Part shown: positions 49,101 to 62,001 of the stretch, in pieces
Layout of the letters: every line of letters begins with the position of its first letter
Numbering within the stretch: the first letter of the stretch is position 1
NCBI RefSeq assembly: GCF_003672135.1
Contig: NC_039506.1
Span: 21,484,497-21,548,496 of the forward strand
Direction: 5' to 3'
Length of the DNA: 64,000 nucleotides
Source: Ooceraea biroi
Lineage: Eukaryota > Arthropoda > Insecta > Hymenoptera > Formicidae
Notes under the pieces: generated by a model
Databases searched by the model: none
What the model saw: only the letters and a program-made list of their open reading frames with translations
Told to the model about the DNA's origin: nothing
Made by a program: the position numbers and the translations under genes

Positions 49101-52046
49101 CAAATTAAGCTCGAGTTGCTAAAATAGCAGTTCGCTGAAACGGCCGGTTGGCCTTTCCTGGCAATCATTAACAGCAGTTTACACGATAAACTCGCGGCGG
49201 GGCTCCGGTGAGGCAGCGGCGCGTATTTACCGAGTCGTCAATGCAACGCTCGTATCATTAGCATAGTCTTTGTGCGTTATAAGGACCAGAGGCACTCCCG
49301 GCTTATTGCAAAGCGCCAAAGGTGGTTTCAACACCAGCGTTCAACCGTTTATCGAACATTTCGTGAGAGTCACTCGACCCTTGGTCCACTCGATTTTTGC
49401 TGATTCCGCTCCGTCCTGCCTCTTCACGCTCCACCGTGGTTCTCCATGCTTTACACGTTATTTGCGATATTATGATAACGCTTGACACGTATCTGCATCG
49501 AATTGTATCTTGCATCTCGGTTTTTAACTCGTTTCTCGCCAATAACTGATCGAGTAGCCGAGAGCTACTTTGTCATTTCGAGACGTTCGTGGCAGCAACT
49601 CGAGTCCTCAGTTATGTGCTACTCGTAATTTCGTTCGTTCGATGTACGAAAGCACGATCAAGCGGCTGGAACGGTTGCGCGTATCGGCGCGCGGCGCATG
49701 GCGCGAGTCTCGAGCGATGTGATTCTTTTTCCCGCGCGGGAAGGCAAACATCGTGGAGCGCACGACAAACGGCAACTATCGAGTGCCTGTTAGAGATAGG
49801 TAAGGAGCAATGAAAGGTCCTCGAGCATGCCGCGCCGGCACAATGAACGCTGCCCAACGACGGAGTGGCTCGCACGGGAGGGCACCCGCGGGCTGTTTAG
49901 ACAGCGAATGCTTCGCCGTGTGTTATGATTGACGTGTATAAATATTTAGTTAGTCGTCTTGCCGTTTCGTGCATACGTGCGTGCGTGCGTGTGGCGTGCA
50001 CGGTGCGTAAATCGTGCGTACGGTTAATGTGCGCTCACTCGCTCGCTCGCTCGCATGAGACCGCAGGACTCTTCTCTGCCGCTCCTCCTTGTCGCGGTAA
50101 ATTAATGACGACCCGCTCGTTACTCGCCACGTGAGATCTCACAGATGGCTGCGAGAGTGCTGGTGGATTGGAGCAGGACCGATCCCGAAGTCTGCCGGGG
50201 GGATGCCAGAGGGAGGCGTTGTCAATCCTTTTTTTTAATGCATTCCGAATGCACAAGTCTGGCCGGGTGGTCGCGACCCAAGTGGGTGGCTGAGGAACGC
50301 GACAGTTTCCGTAAAGCACCTACCTGTTGCGACACCTTCTTTTCGGCGTAGTAGCGCGACGTCGCGGGGTTGTCCCGATACGTCGGGACCAGCGGAATGT
50401 TAATTGGGAAAAAGGGAAAAGCGCGACGCATTTTTATACGTTTCCTCGTACAATTCGGTCGATCGATGCGGAGTCGAGTTAACGAACGCCGACTCTGCGC
50501 ACGGTGTGTATCTCGTTAATACTTTCCTGCCTCCTTCATCCGTCCATCGAGTCGGATCGCATGAAAAAAGGAACCGTTGGAGAACGACGGCCTGGCGGCG
50601 AGATACACCCACGACGATTCACTAAATCATTCGCGCAAACGCACGAAGCGAGCCACACGCACGTACACAAAGTGCGGCTCTAGACCCACCCCCTTTTATA
50701 TCATGTGCCCAACTACGATTGGTATAATGTGTAATATGTTATTCCCAAATTGTTTTAAATTACAGGCTCCCCGCGATTATGATGGGCCCACTCGATAATA
50801 GAAGAAGGCGTCCATTCGGCGATATCTTCTTGCAGGACACCCTGGGACCCCCGACGCCGTGGGAGCCATGGGAGCATCGGACGTCGAAGCGGTTCGTGCA
50901 AATATTAAATATATGAGCAAATATTTATCACTTTTGCTTTTCGTTGTGTGTGTACCATTTCTATTCGGAGATTTGAAAGATTATTTAAAAGAGATAAAAC
51001 TTCAAAACGAGCGAACTGTTTCCTGTTTCGAGCGCTCAAGAGGATCAATCTCGTGATTTGCATGAAAATCGTCTACTCCAATTATGGATTCGCGTAACTC
51101 GTTTATCTCCGATAAATGCGAAGGCCCTCGAGTTCATTCGCGCGACGAATCGATCTAACCGATGCATTAGCATTTGCGCGAGAGCCAAGAACGAACGGCG
51201 AACGCTGTTTCCGGTTGGGCTGCCGCCAACCGTCGGTTTTAGCCGCGCATTATGGGGCGACAGGGCGTGAAATTCGCTCCTACCGACAGCATCACTAACC
51301 ACTAAACGGCACGTGTAGGTGGATGATTCAGTGGAAGAGGCTGGCCGCGGTAGCTTTGAAATCGATACGCGAACGGCACTCAATACCATCGGAAATCAGG
51401 TGGGCCGTGCGTGTTGATCGATCAAACGAACTCAGAACCGTTTCGCACAATTTTGATTATTTTTATTATTCGCGATGCATAGCTCTCACGTCCAAGTTAA
51501 GAGCGCCGCACATTTGCGCCCTGCACGCGTTGCACTATTTGGCCAGAATCTCACACATGTCCGATCGGTGACTGAAAAATCGAGGATCTTACTTTTGGCA
51601 CTCTCAAGATAAATCGTGCCGAATGATACAAGCGACGCACTTTCGCGCGAGCTTGAACTCTCATGAAGTTCCGCTATTCCGCGCCGATGGCGATGTGATA
51701 TTTACGACGAGGCGAGGCAATCGGCAATACGTCGAAGGCCTCGCTCTCGAAAAATACCGTCGGTATCTTCATCGCGTGCCAGCAGCATCCGGCACTCGCG
51801 GACTCGTCGCCGGTGCACTCCCGTCGTCGTCGTGCCGCTGATCGAGACGCACCTCCGCGCGCCGGCGACGTGGATTTTGCATCCCGCGTTTAACGTCGTG
51901 TTAAGAGGATTATTTATTGGCGCTGGTGCATACCGATTAGCATAGTAATGTCGCCGTCAAGCTGGCCCGGTGGCTTCATGTCGATGTGCGCTCGCTATGC
52001 GCGCGCTGATCTACTATTATCAAATTATCAAGTCGCGCGTCCGCTC

Positions 52047-52079
<33 letters not shown>

Positions 52080-55000
52080 ATCTATGTATGTATCAGGATA
52101 ATTATCAATATCGCATATAACGTGGTCGTAACCTCACGAGATCGCCGACCGCCGATCGGGAGCACCTGCACGTCTTCGGCGCGTAACATCATGTAGATAA
52201 CGCTGGTATGCGTGATGTGATAAGGGCCGGTGATAGGGATGTTGCTCTCTCTTCTTAACGGGAGGCTGCCGTCGATCCCGGACATGGTCGAATGCCAGTC
52301 ACGATCGCGATCGACGTGATTGAACGAGGAAGGTCTCTTAACATCGCGTGTGCGTGTTTTTTACTTGAATGATTTCCATTCTCGGTTGCAATGAAAAGAA
52401 ATATTACTTTTTAATTGGTCGTTTCTCCACGAAGTCTACCAGTACTAACTACATCTGCCTTGTGCAACTTTGTAGCTTCATAACGCGATTTCGACGAGAA
52501 TCATTTCATCATTTTCTAAAAGCCCGAAACACTCATGACGCTCCGAGTGCCACTTGTCATATTACCAAAGGGATTCCACCGCAATCGGAAAGAAGACGGA
52601 GACCCCTTTCGGGCGTCTTATTGAGAATTATGCAGAATTATGCCGAAAGAGACAGCCGTGGGAAAACGCGACAGGGACGTCCAACCGCGTGACGAACCAC
52701 GTGATAATGACGGCAGGAACGGAAAGAGACGGGCAGCGCACGATCCGTGCCATAATCCTCAAAGTTTATCGACTCGCTTGTGACAGGGGGGCCGGGAAGA
52801 GAGGAAGACACCATGAAGAACCAATGTCCACGACTCTATCGGCGGTCCATGGTTGGATGCGCGCGTATGCGCACACAGCTGTCTCGATAATATGCTAATA
52901 ACGCTCGCGGCGGGCGGTACTTTACGATCATTTACTGCGATGCTGGATATTGTAATTATTATTTCGCTGCCCGCTCGCGTCCGGCACAATGCGATGCCAC
53001 GAGCCTGATCGATTGTCCCACTGACCGTACGGAGGCACGATTATGCGATTGTACTGCGATTATGGGTGACCTTATGCACCTCCGTCGCGCACGCAACAGG
53101 CGCGCATAGTGCAGGTTTTTATTGCAACAGGTATCTGGCTACTGTTAATGCTTCGCGAATGCCACGCGAGCCTCGACTTTGACTTGGCGTGGAGGATAAG
53201 TCGATTAAGTGACTACGTGATCGATGATGTGATAAATGTAATTCATATTTTTATCTTGTAAATGTCTCAAATTTCCTTTGGTCTTTATTAATAATATTAA
53301 TTGTCGTATTTCTGCATATCAAGACGAAGCGTTATTGAGCAACATTGCTAATCAAGAACACGTTTTCGCATTTACAGTGCTCATTGAAACAAATTCGAAA
53401 CCGATCAAATTTATCATGTGCGGCTATTAATGCACCATTGAAGCCATTAATAATTTAATTATTAAGATACACAATCTTTGACCCAATCGTGCATACAACA
53501 AGCAAGACTTACCGCGACGAGGGTGCTGAGAGCTTCAATTCGCATAGTAGCTGGCCAGGCCAGCAAGGAGGCCGTAGGTTGCGATCTGGTGGGTCGATCC
53601 GCTCGTATCGATCCCTCGGTTACCGATTCCTCGGCCACCGACGTTACTCGACGACCCTAAAGTATACCGAGCCGACGACGATGGCTCTCGCCCAGCTCCA
53701 CGTCGATTTCCCGTGATGATCCGCCGTGCCGATCCGGCGATGACATGGCTACCGTGCCGCCGACCTGTCGACAAATGATAAAATGATAAGTCTCACACGA
53801 ATTATTATTAATTCGTTCAAATCGCCGACAGTCGCGACGAGATATTTCGCTAAATCATCGCGAAATCATGTGCCTCGTACGAATCATTATCAACGCCCGC
53901 GATCGACGAACTTCATTTCGTAGCCACGTCGCGCGCTGTCCACCAGCGTGTCTACCAGAGTCTACCAGTGTCAGTGGCCGAGTTTACACCGTGTTTCGTT
54001 CGCCACCTGACCTGTACTCTGACCTAAAGTAAGCTTCCAAGTAAACGTTTACATCGTTTAGATCTATAATATTTTATAAGTGAAAAAGAAACCTCACCCA
54101 ACCCAGATTAAGTCGCTTCCCAATTTTAGGTCAAATATAGTGTATAGGTAGCAGCCTAAAATGCACGGTGTAAATGAGGCCAGTGGTAGTCGATTCTGGA
54201 TTGGCCGCTTCTACCATTCAAATAGATTTCGTAACGTCTCACTGACGTCCAGAGACCGATTTGGCTCGATCACTTTTGTCTAGTCGATAAGATTATTACG
54301 CGGCGAACGAGCTGCGGACTAAATTACGCTCTGTATTTAGCATTCAGATATCTTAACCGCGAATCGGAGACAGGTGATATTTCAATTTATCAGATATTAA
54401 GTACACATTTTTTTTATACGATTGTAATTTTTTTTATCTGGTTATTATTTTATATTTTACATCCTCACCTTCTACGTAGAAAATCTTTCTGTATGAATTT
54501 GTTTTGTATGAGTTCTAAAGCAATCCGTTATATTCTAAATTTATTTAAGCAATTAACTTTATCCTTGTGCTTTAAACGAGCGGTCTTTTTCTGTCGCGAA
54601 CGAGATTTCGCAAAGCCAAAATTCAGCAAATCCGTGGTGGCAAGAATCGTGGACAATGAACCAATTGCGCGAATCGACACCGACTTGCAACCGCATGTAT
54701 CGCTCGAGAAGACGACGCGCTCACCGCGACGCGTCGCGACTAACTGGATCCGACATTCGAGATTTGTCGATAAAACCGATGAGGCTTTAAACGCCGGCGT
54801 TTCCCGTGCAAACGAGGTGCGGGCGTCGTCCACGTTTCGTCATCCGATCACGACGATGCTGCGAATCGGTATCTTATCTCGTGCGTGCGCGTTTCCGACG
54901 ATTCTGATGATTACGCGGCGCGCAGCAACGTGTTACTGACCTACCGGAGAGGAACGCGTGCACTCATAGGAGGCACGACGAATGTCATCCACATCGAGCA

Positions 55001-58000
55001 CCTTCTCTTCCCTCTCGTATTTGCCATCGTCATTCTTTACATCACATTTACTCGTGCCGTCATCGGAGCTTCGCCGATTGCCGATTAATGCGCTATAAAT
55101 TGCGTGTAGCCGATTGTTTAAGTCTGGATAATTTTGCAATCGCGTGAATTCCGACCGTGATAAAGACAAGAAGTACGAGAACGCGATACACACCAGCATG
55201 GCGGTGCCGGCGTCGGCATTTTCCTCGCATCATTCGTTATGCGAGTTAATGACTCTCGAGAAATCATCGATTGGTCCCCGTCTGGAAGCCGCGACGCCTC
55301 TCACACGGTGGAAACACGCCTTCTCACCGTGCCGTAATGGACGGGACTTTACGCGTGCGCGCGTTCGCCGGTTCCGAGCGAATCGCCTCGATCATCAACG
55401 AGATGCCGAAGGAAATTCAATGATTGCCGCTTGCCGGGACCTCGTCGGGGTTCCTCGACTGATCGAGCGAGGTGACTCGACCAGAACGAGATCCGTCCTG
55501 TCGTGCAGTCGCGCGTTGCTTCACTCGTCGCGAATTAATTCCGAGCGAAATGCCGAGGTCGGGCCGGCTGTGTCGATTTCTCACGGCAGGAAAATAGATT
55601 GAGAAAAGAGACGATTCGTCTGCTTATTCCTCAATAAGTGCAGTTGTAACAACTCTTAGTATTCTGAATCTCAAGTGCGGGGGAGGCACTGAATCGGAAA
55701 CAGAGCCGAAAAAATTTCTGAGTGAAACGAAGCTTTTTCTAACGAGGATTTTTAGCGATAAGTCTGTTGAAAAATAAAATTGACTGCTTGAGTCAATTAG
55801 TTGAAATTAAACTAGATAATTATGTAAGATCATAAAATTTTATCTTGCTGATTATAATGCCATAAAAAATGTAAATGAGTTCATAATTTTACTCGATCCA
55901 TTACGCCAGGCGAGCCGTTTGAACAACTAATACGGACAACATTTAATTCAATCTTTCGTACGCTACATATTAAGAATATACGTTAAGTAAGCATCTCAGT
56001 GCTTATATGAGATATTTTACACCTTAGAATTACTCACTAATTGCATAATTGCAGTTGTTTATCAGCAAAATTATCCTTCTTAACAGACCGTGTCTAAGAC
56101 AAGCTAGCTAAACGCAAGTGGTGCAATCAAAAGTGATTATTCAATATTCACCTACGTGTAATTAATTATGTATAATTAAGAATAATGATGCGATGGATCA
56201 GACGACGTAGACATTTCACGACAAGGTGTGATATCGGTGTGTGAGTTCCCGCGAGTGCGCCTGTCGTCGTCAATCACCGGCGTCCTCCTTTCGTTGATCA
56301 TCAAAATACCATCGTCCATTCGAGCCGATCAGGGTGCCGGGCCGATGAAAGCGGCCGGCGTGTAATCGTAAGCCGATTAGAGTTATAATTTCGGATTATC
56401 ACGTCGCGGCGTGGCGGAGGCGTAACGCACGCCTCGCATGGCGTAAGCGTCATCACGCCGCGTGAGTCACGACGCGTGGAATTTGTGTTGATAAGACGTG
56501 TCCACCGTTCTTCCTGTCGGCGTTCGTTATCGTGGTGCTTCCCCGATAATCGAGGGAGGAGGGGGGAAATGTGAACAAGGAGATCCCGAGTTTCTTCCGC
56601 AAGAAAGACACATCGACGAATGCTTCCGTTCCGTCATCAAGCATGCCATCGGTCAATCGGCGAGTACCTGGAATTCAATTCGGCGTCGATTCGCATTCTT
56701 TCGCAATTCCGTGCAATGTCTATGTTATCTACTTGTGTTACCGTGTATAATATACATATGGGACATGTTAGAACGTGGCTGGCACACGTGCAGCCGATCC
56801 GCACTCCGATCGAAGATGCTGACGATGACCGGACCAGGCTTTAGTATGCCGCTATCGCGCGCTACCGACTCTGAGGCACTCGAGGAACGCGCTCGCAGAT
56901 TTACGATTGGCTGTCGTGACTTATCAACGACCGTTTCATTGATCAGACCGCAGATCTTTCACGCGCGAATTGGGACGATATTTCAGAAGCTGTGGGATAA
57001 AAAATAATAGAATGCGATCAGAATTGCGAGAACGAGGTGTGCAAACTGCAAATGTTGCCGGCAGGTCCATTAGGAAAATTCTACGGCAAAATCCGATGAC
57101 CGGTGGATAACAATTTATTAGCGAGCAAGTGGCATCGAATTAAAAGGTGTCGCTTTTCACGAACGAGCGAGTCGACACTAAAGGGGCAACGCGATTCTCG
57201 AATGGAAATGCTCATAATCCTCTAAATCCCCAATAAATCGCGAGCGGAATCCCGCAAACGAAGTCCGTGATACTCGTCTTGTGATAATGCGGCGTACGAT
57301 AATCGCGTTATTATCAAACGGGATCTATTATCAAACGGGACTTCTAGCCGGAAGCTGCTACTAGCTTTAACCCTTGAAGATCGATATTGCGCGGACGGCA
57401 ATCGTTGCTGGCTGATAGAGCAAAATAAATTTTTAATAGAAAGCGTGACCAATCCGCGAACTGTAATTCCGACATTCCGTCGTTCCACGTAAAAAGTGAT
57501 GATTTTTCTTTTCCTTCACGTCCTCGCTCTTTTCTGTACTTCGTTCACAATTGAATTTCCTCGAGCACATGTTTGCTCGTATACACGATCAAGGACCGGA
57601 TTAAACCACGCCGAGCCGGATCATGGTGCGCGATCACCACGGCGTATTAACGATTCCGATGCCGCGAGATAAGCAGTCAATCGGCCTGCCTACGGAGCAC
57701 GACGAGCAAGACGAAGGCTTGTATCTTTAATTACGGCATCGTTTACGAGTAATAAACGAGACCGCATAATTCTCGCTCGGTGACTTGCGATCCTGGTAAT
57801 TCGGCCTGTATGAGTGTGTCCCGGCAGTTCATTATTTGTGTTATCGCAGCACCTACCTCGGTATAAGATCGTTGTTAAGCAGTATGTTCCACCGAGCAGA
57901 ACAAATCGCGATATTTTATTGCGCTCAATGATCAAACGATCACGATACTCCTATATAATGGAGCTGCAATTTTTTCGATCGATTACGACAGACAGATAAC

Positions 58001-59100
58001 AGAGCGGCAACGATAAGGCAACATAATCACGACGCGAATTTTGTGCAGATTTCGACCGGTGCGATAAGCGCGAGGCATTTTCGTGACGCGGCGAATGACT
58101 TTTGCACCGGGTGCGCGGGAATTTCGCCCGAATCGACGTATGACGCGCGCAGGAGCAGGATTTTGTATCGCGAAATCACCGCGCATATACATCGATAAAT
58201 ACGAAGTACGTAGAAGCTCATTGGCATTTTGCAGAGGCGGAGTCGCCGCCGTCGCCGGAATTTGCGTTGAGTCACTTATCGACGGCGGCGCCTAGCTACA
58301 TCGCGATAAAAACATCGTCGAGAATGCGTCAAGCCTGGTTAGCCGGCGCCTTGTATCTCACGCGCTGTCATTAGTTTATTACCATTAACTTTCGCGATAA
58401 TTGCTACGTGCGCCGAGCCCTTGGCTCGACGAGAGAATGCCGATCGCGAACGGTCAGACCGATCAAAACTGGCGAGCGGAAAAATTATTCATACCCTTAA
58501 TTATTCATGTAGTCGGCACAGTATTTTGTAATCGAGCGATTGATCGAGGAATTAAATCCATTTAATGGGCATCTAATGAGAGTAGAGCGCCGCGCCGACC
58601 CGCTCGGATCCGCTCGGACAGTCCTGCTCTGAACGACTCGCGCGATCCGCGACGTCACGCGTCGCGATATATTATTCTTCTCGTGAGATCTATATCGTAG
58701 ATATTACCTTTTTTTCTATCCACGCAATAAATATGTCTAAAATAACTGCACGATATTTGATTTATCCCGGTAATTGCGTTCTAAATAAATCTAGGGAACG
58801 TAATTGCATTCATTAAAATCACTCGAACGAACTATACATCTCTCTCTCCTGTCCCTCCTCTGCATCTCTTCCACTCTTTAGATACGTAAAAGTAATCACT
58901 GCAAAAGTGATGCCGTTGCGATGATAATGAAAATTCATAGTTGCATTAACAATTGCGTCCGATAAATAGATGGCACGAGAATGGCCTCTCTATTAATTGT
59001 TGGGATCACAAGTCACAAAATGATCTTTCGTTATCACAGTTGAAAATTATAAAACTTATAAAGTATGCGATTAGTTAATGTGATTTCTATATACATAATT
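46130..59100. other. 13-kb gene-free interval
   Basis: I searched both strands for splice-bounded coding exons and found none I can support. Open frames (for example 49589-49813, 54493-54939, 55144-55602, 56498-57007) are CpG-rich with random composition and many start at non-ATG codons. A CT microsatellite lies at 52043-52079. 53250-53480 and 55620-56200 are AT-rich. It may be an upstream intron or the regulatory domain of the cystine-knot gene, or of a gene to the right. Confidence 0.45.
52043..52079. repeat. (CT)n microsatellite
   Basis: CT run with one CCC interruption, followed by TATCTATGTATGTATC. Confidence 0.92.
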
Positions 59101-59108
59101 CTATATAA

Positions 59109-59400
59109 AATACCGTAAACTCGGAAATTAAAAAGTTTTAGCCCTTAGAAATTTTTCATTTCTGAATTTACGGTATTTTATGATATCAACAGCTCAGAAC
59201 TTCTGAGCTGTTGATATCATTATTTTTTATATTGCCTAGAGTTCTCTGCTATTGAAAATACCGTAAACTCGGAAATGAAAAAGTTCTAGCCCTTAGAAAT
59301 TTTTTCTTTTCCGAGGAGTTCTGTGCTATTTATATTGTTATTTGACATATTGCCTAGAATTCTCGATGATTTAAAATTCGTTAAATCAATAAATGAAAAA
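59109..59400. repeat. Dispersed repeat, second copy, with nested inverted repeats
   Basis: Matches 16845-17175 in the same orientation over phrases such as GCCTAGAGTTCTCTGCTATT, TTCCGAGGAGTTCTGTGC and GATGATTTAAAATTCGTTAAA. The left part also holds inverted copies: AAATACCGTAAACTCGGAAAT is approached by ATTTCTGAATTTACGGTATTT around the hairpin at 59180-59220. No open frame. Probably a non-autonomous foldback-type element. Confidence 0.75.
59180..59220. repeat. Perfect 20-bp foldback with 1-nt spacer
   Basis: ATGATATCAACAGCTCAGAA at 59180-59199 and its exact reverse complement at 59201-59220 are separated by one C. The protease-intron copy of the repeat has only one arm (GAGTTGTTGATATCAT), so the inversion arose in this copy or was lost in the other. 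Confidence 0.93.
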
Positions 59401-61052
59401 AATTACAAATTAATAATAATTAATTATAATTAATTATTTTTATGATGAAGATATTAACAAATCATATTGCTGTTTCATTATTATATTTTCAGGGATGCTG
59501 AAAAATTGGAGGATTAGCTGTTTAAAACGGAAGAAAGTGCTACATTACGCGTATTACTATAGCATGATAGTTTTGACGAGTGAATATAATAGAGATATCA
59601 ACATTTAAAAGAAATTTTACTATATAATTAGTACTTTCAGGACAATGTCGCGTTTATACAATATCTAAAATCGAAAAATTTTGATAAATTTTGTGATAAA
59701 TTTCAACGATAATGTCACCAAACTTCAAAAATATCTCTTTAGTTGACAGACATAATACTGATAAATTTCTATTCTTAGAAATTTTCATGAATAATATTGT
59801 ATAATAAAGGCATGTTGACACAATATAGGTCACTCGCCAAAATTATCAAAATGACAGCTATTTATTATGCAATAAAAAAAAGTGCAGTTTTAAATGCAGT
59901 GCGATTGTGATTTTAATTAATCATAATTTCGCGAGTGCCAAGAGTGTTATATTTTTATGAGTGCATCAAGAAAGCTGCATTTTCGTGAGTAAATGAGTGA
60001 AGTGAATAAAGTGGTGTCGGAAGTGTCGTTTCTATCGCGCGAATTAATTCTGTCTTTGCAAATGAATGGATACCATGCCAAGGAGCAGCCATCGATAGAC
60101 GACTGAGAGGAGGAGGAGGCCCAAGAAGGGATCGGCCGCACAACGATAAAGTGAGTAATACTATTTAGAAATAATTCTATTAAAATATACAAAAATGTTA
60201 GACTTATCAAATTAACTCAGATATCATGGATTAAAATCGCGGACGATTAATAGTCATGCATTCTCGTTTTATCAAGTTTATTTCAAATTATCGTATATAT
60301 TATATAATCAGAATATTTTATTTTGATTTCTTTTTTCGCGGCCGATTCTAGTTTGAGTAATAAATAATTTAAAAAATATTTAAAATGATGGTAGATTAAT
60401 CATTATTGCATCTCATATAATACATCTCGTGTATAAACTGAAGAAATTATCATATACTGCTTCTTTTACTGCATCCTTTTCGAGTTGACATAAAAATAGA
60501 TGCAATATAGATGTATCCTGTGATTTTATTGTTCTGCCTTGATCCTTTCGATAACTCACTTCTCGTAAGCATATTTGCTTAACTAAAAAAATTCATTGCA
60601 ACAACAAGGGCCCCGTGGGTGTGAGTTACGTTCATGCAGGCATGAACATAATTATCGATGTATCTCGTAACGATGTGCTACGTCAGAATAAAATATATGA
60701 ATGAAAGCGCGGGCAGTAAACGACAATATTTGATACACAATATTTCGATAACTTTAATGAACCGCTCTCAAGATCGATATCAGATATCTGACCGTTCGCG
60801 GGAAAAATTCTGCAAAAAATACGATGTAGATAAGATTGCCAGACTTTATCTGATATTTATTACGTCATACATATACATATACATATATGTCCGTCAAATG
60901 GAAATACGTCGAACATCTTCCGCGATTCTTTCGCGCATCAGGTAATAGGTTTCTCACATGCCTATATCTGTAATTTTTAATACATTCCCGTATATCCGCA
61001 TAATCGGCGGAAGTTACGAATCATTAATAAAAACAGTCCTTGCGGAATATTG

Positions 61053-61088
61053 CGGCGTGTTATCATATCGGCGTGTTATCATATCGGC
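61053..61088. repeat. 16-bp direct tandem duplication
   Basis: CGGCGTGTTATCATAT occurs twice back to back (61053-61068, 61069-61084), followed by CGGC of a third unit. A recent slippage or small duplication. Confidence 0.9.
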
Positions 61089-61325
61089 ACAGAAATAGCC
61101 AAGCGAGTCGATTACGCCGCGTGCCAATCGCGATTTTATAGCTATAACTTGTTTACATTATACATACATATATATATATATAATAAAACATACATAAGAT
61201 CGTGCAGCACGGCGATAAAGACCTCAGAATTTAATCGTGCGACAATTTCGTATCCCGATTCAGTTCAGGCGAGTAGAGGTCAAGTGTCCAACGCATATGT
61301 CTAATGCGTAGAAAACACCAGTAGG

Positions 61326-61397
61326 TGGAGGTTTGACAACCTCCAGCGGGTGTAAACGCCCACAGCGAAAGCTGTAAAGCGGGTCTGACGCGGTCAG
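61326..61397 (+). other. Cluster of four tandem perfect hairpins, possible structured RNA
   Basis: Within 72 bases lie TGGAGGTT-TGAC-AACCTCCA (61326-61345), GGGTG-TAAA-CGCCC (about 61348-61361, one G-U pair), ACAGC-GAAA-GCTGT (61362-61375, a GNRA tetraloop) and CTGAC-GCG-GTCAG (61385-61397). Stable stems with structured loops in series are typical of functional RNAs or of retrotransposon 5' UTRs. I recognise no family: no tRNA B box and no hammerhead core. Confidence 0.45.
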
Positions 61398-61925
61398 CTA
61401 ATCGCCAAATCCGTTAAACGCTTATCACTCGCTAAGTTACGCGCGGTGTTCTCCGCGTGTCCCTCGAGAATAGCTTCCTCGATCGTGCCTATCGTGTAAC
61501 TCGTGAAATATGTGCTTCACAGATCATCACGTAAATCAGCACGTTCCTACGAGAAAATAGTCACGCCGGTAATTCGTCTGGCTTTCTTGATCGGCAACGT
61601 TAAATTCTGGCTAGCACAACCATTACGTAAGGTGTCAACACCATTACGTGATGGTTCGCCGACAAATTTGATTATACATATTTTTCCTTTTTCGGTCGAT
61701 GATAAATAATCGGTAACGATCTGAATAAATTTCACATTTAAAAAGTCGCTTAAAAGTCGAAGTTCATTTTTACCGTTCGCGAAATAGTCTCGCCGACTCG
61801 CCTTCGAAACCGGCTCTACGATATTAAGCGCGACGAATCGCCAGATATTCCGCGGCCGAGAGGTTTTATTCAGAACGCGCTCGGGACTCATTCATGATAT
61901 CATTTGTGAATGGCCCTCAGGGAGA

Positions 61926-62001
61926 ACTGGCCCCGGCTGAGGTATCACTGGGGACACTGGGTGAAGCGAGACCCGACGAGGGGACTGGTTCCCGGGCCAG
62001 T
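61926..62001. other. GC-rich domain closed by an 8-bp stem, possible structured RNA
   Basis: ACTGGCCC (61926-61933) pairs exactly with GGGCCAGT (61994-62001) and encloses about 60 GC-rich bases, within which GGGT and ACCC (about 61960-61973) can pair. It lies 530 bases right of the hairpin cluster. Family unknown; coding is unlikely. Confidence 0.35.

Noticed and set aside
61320..61400. tRNA, hammerhead or group I intron reading of the hairpin cluster
   Set aside because: No B-box (GGTTCGANTCC), no CUGAUGA core and no conserved group I core were seen.
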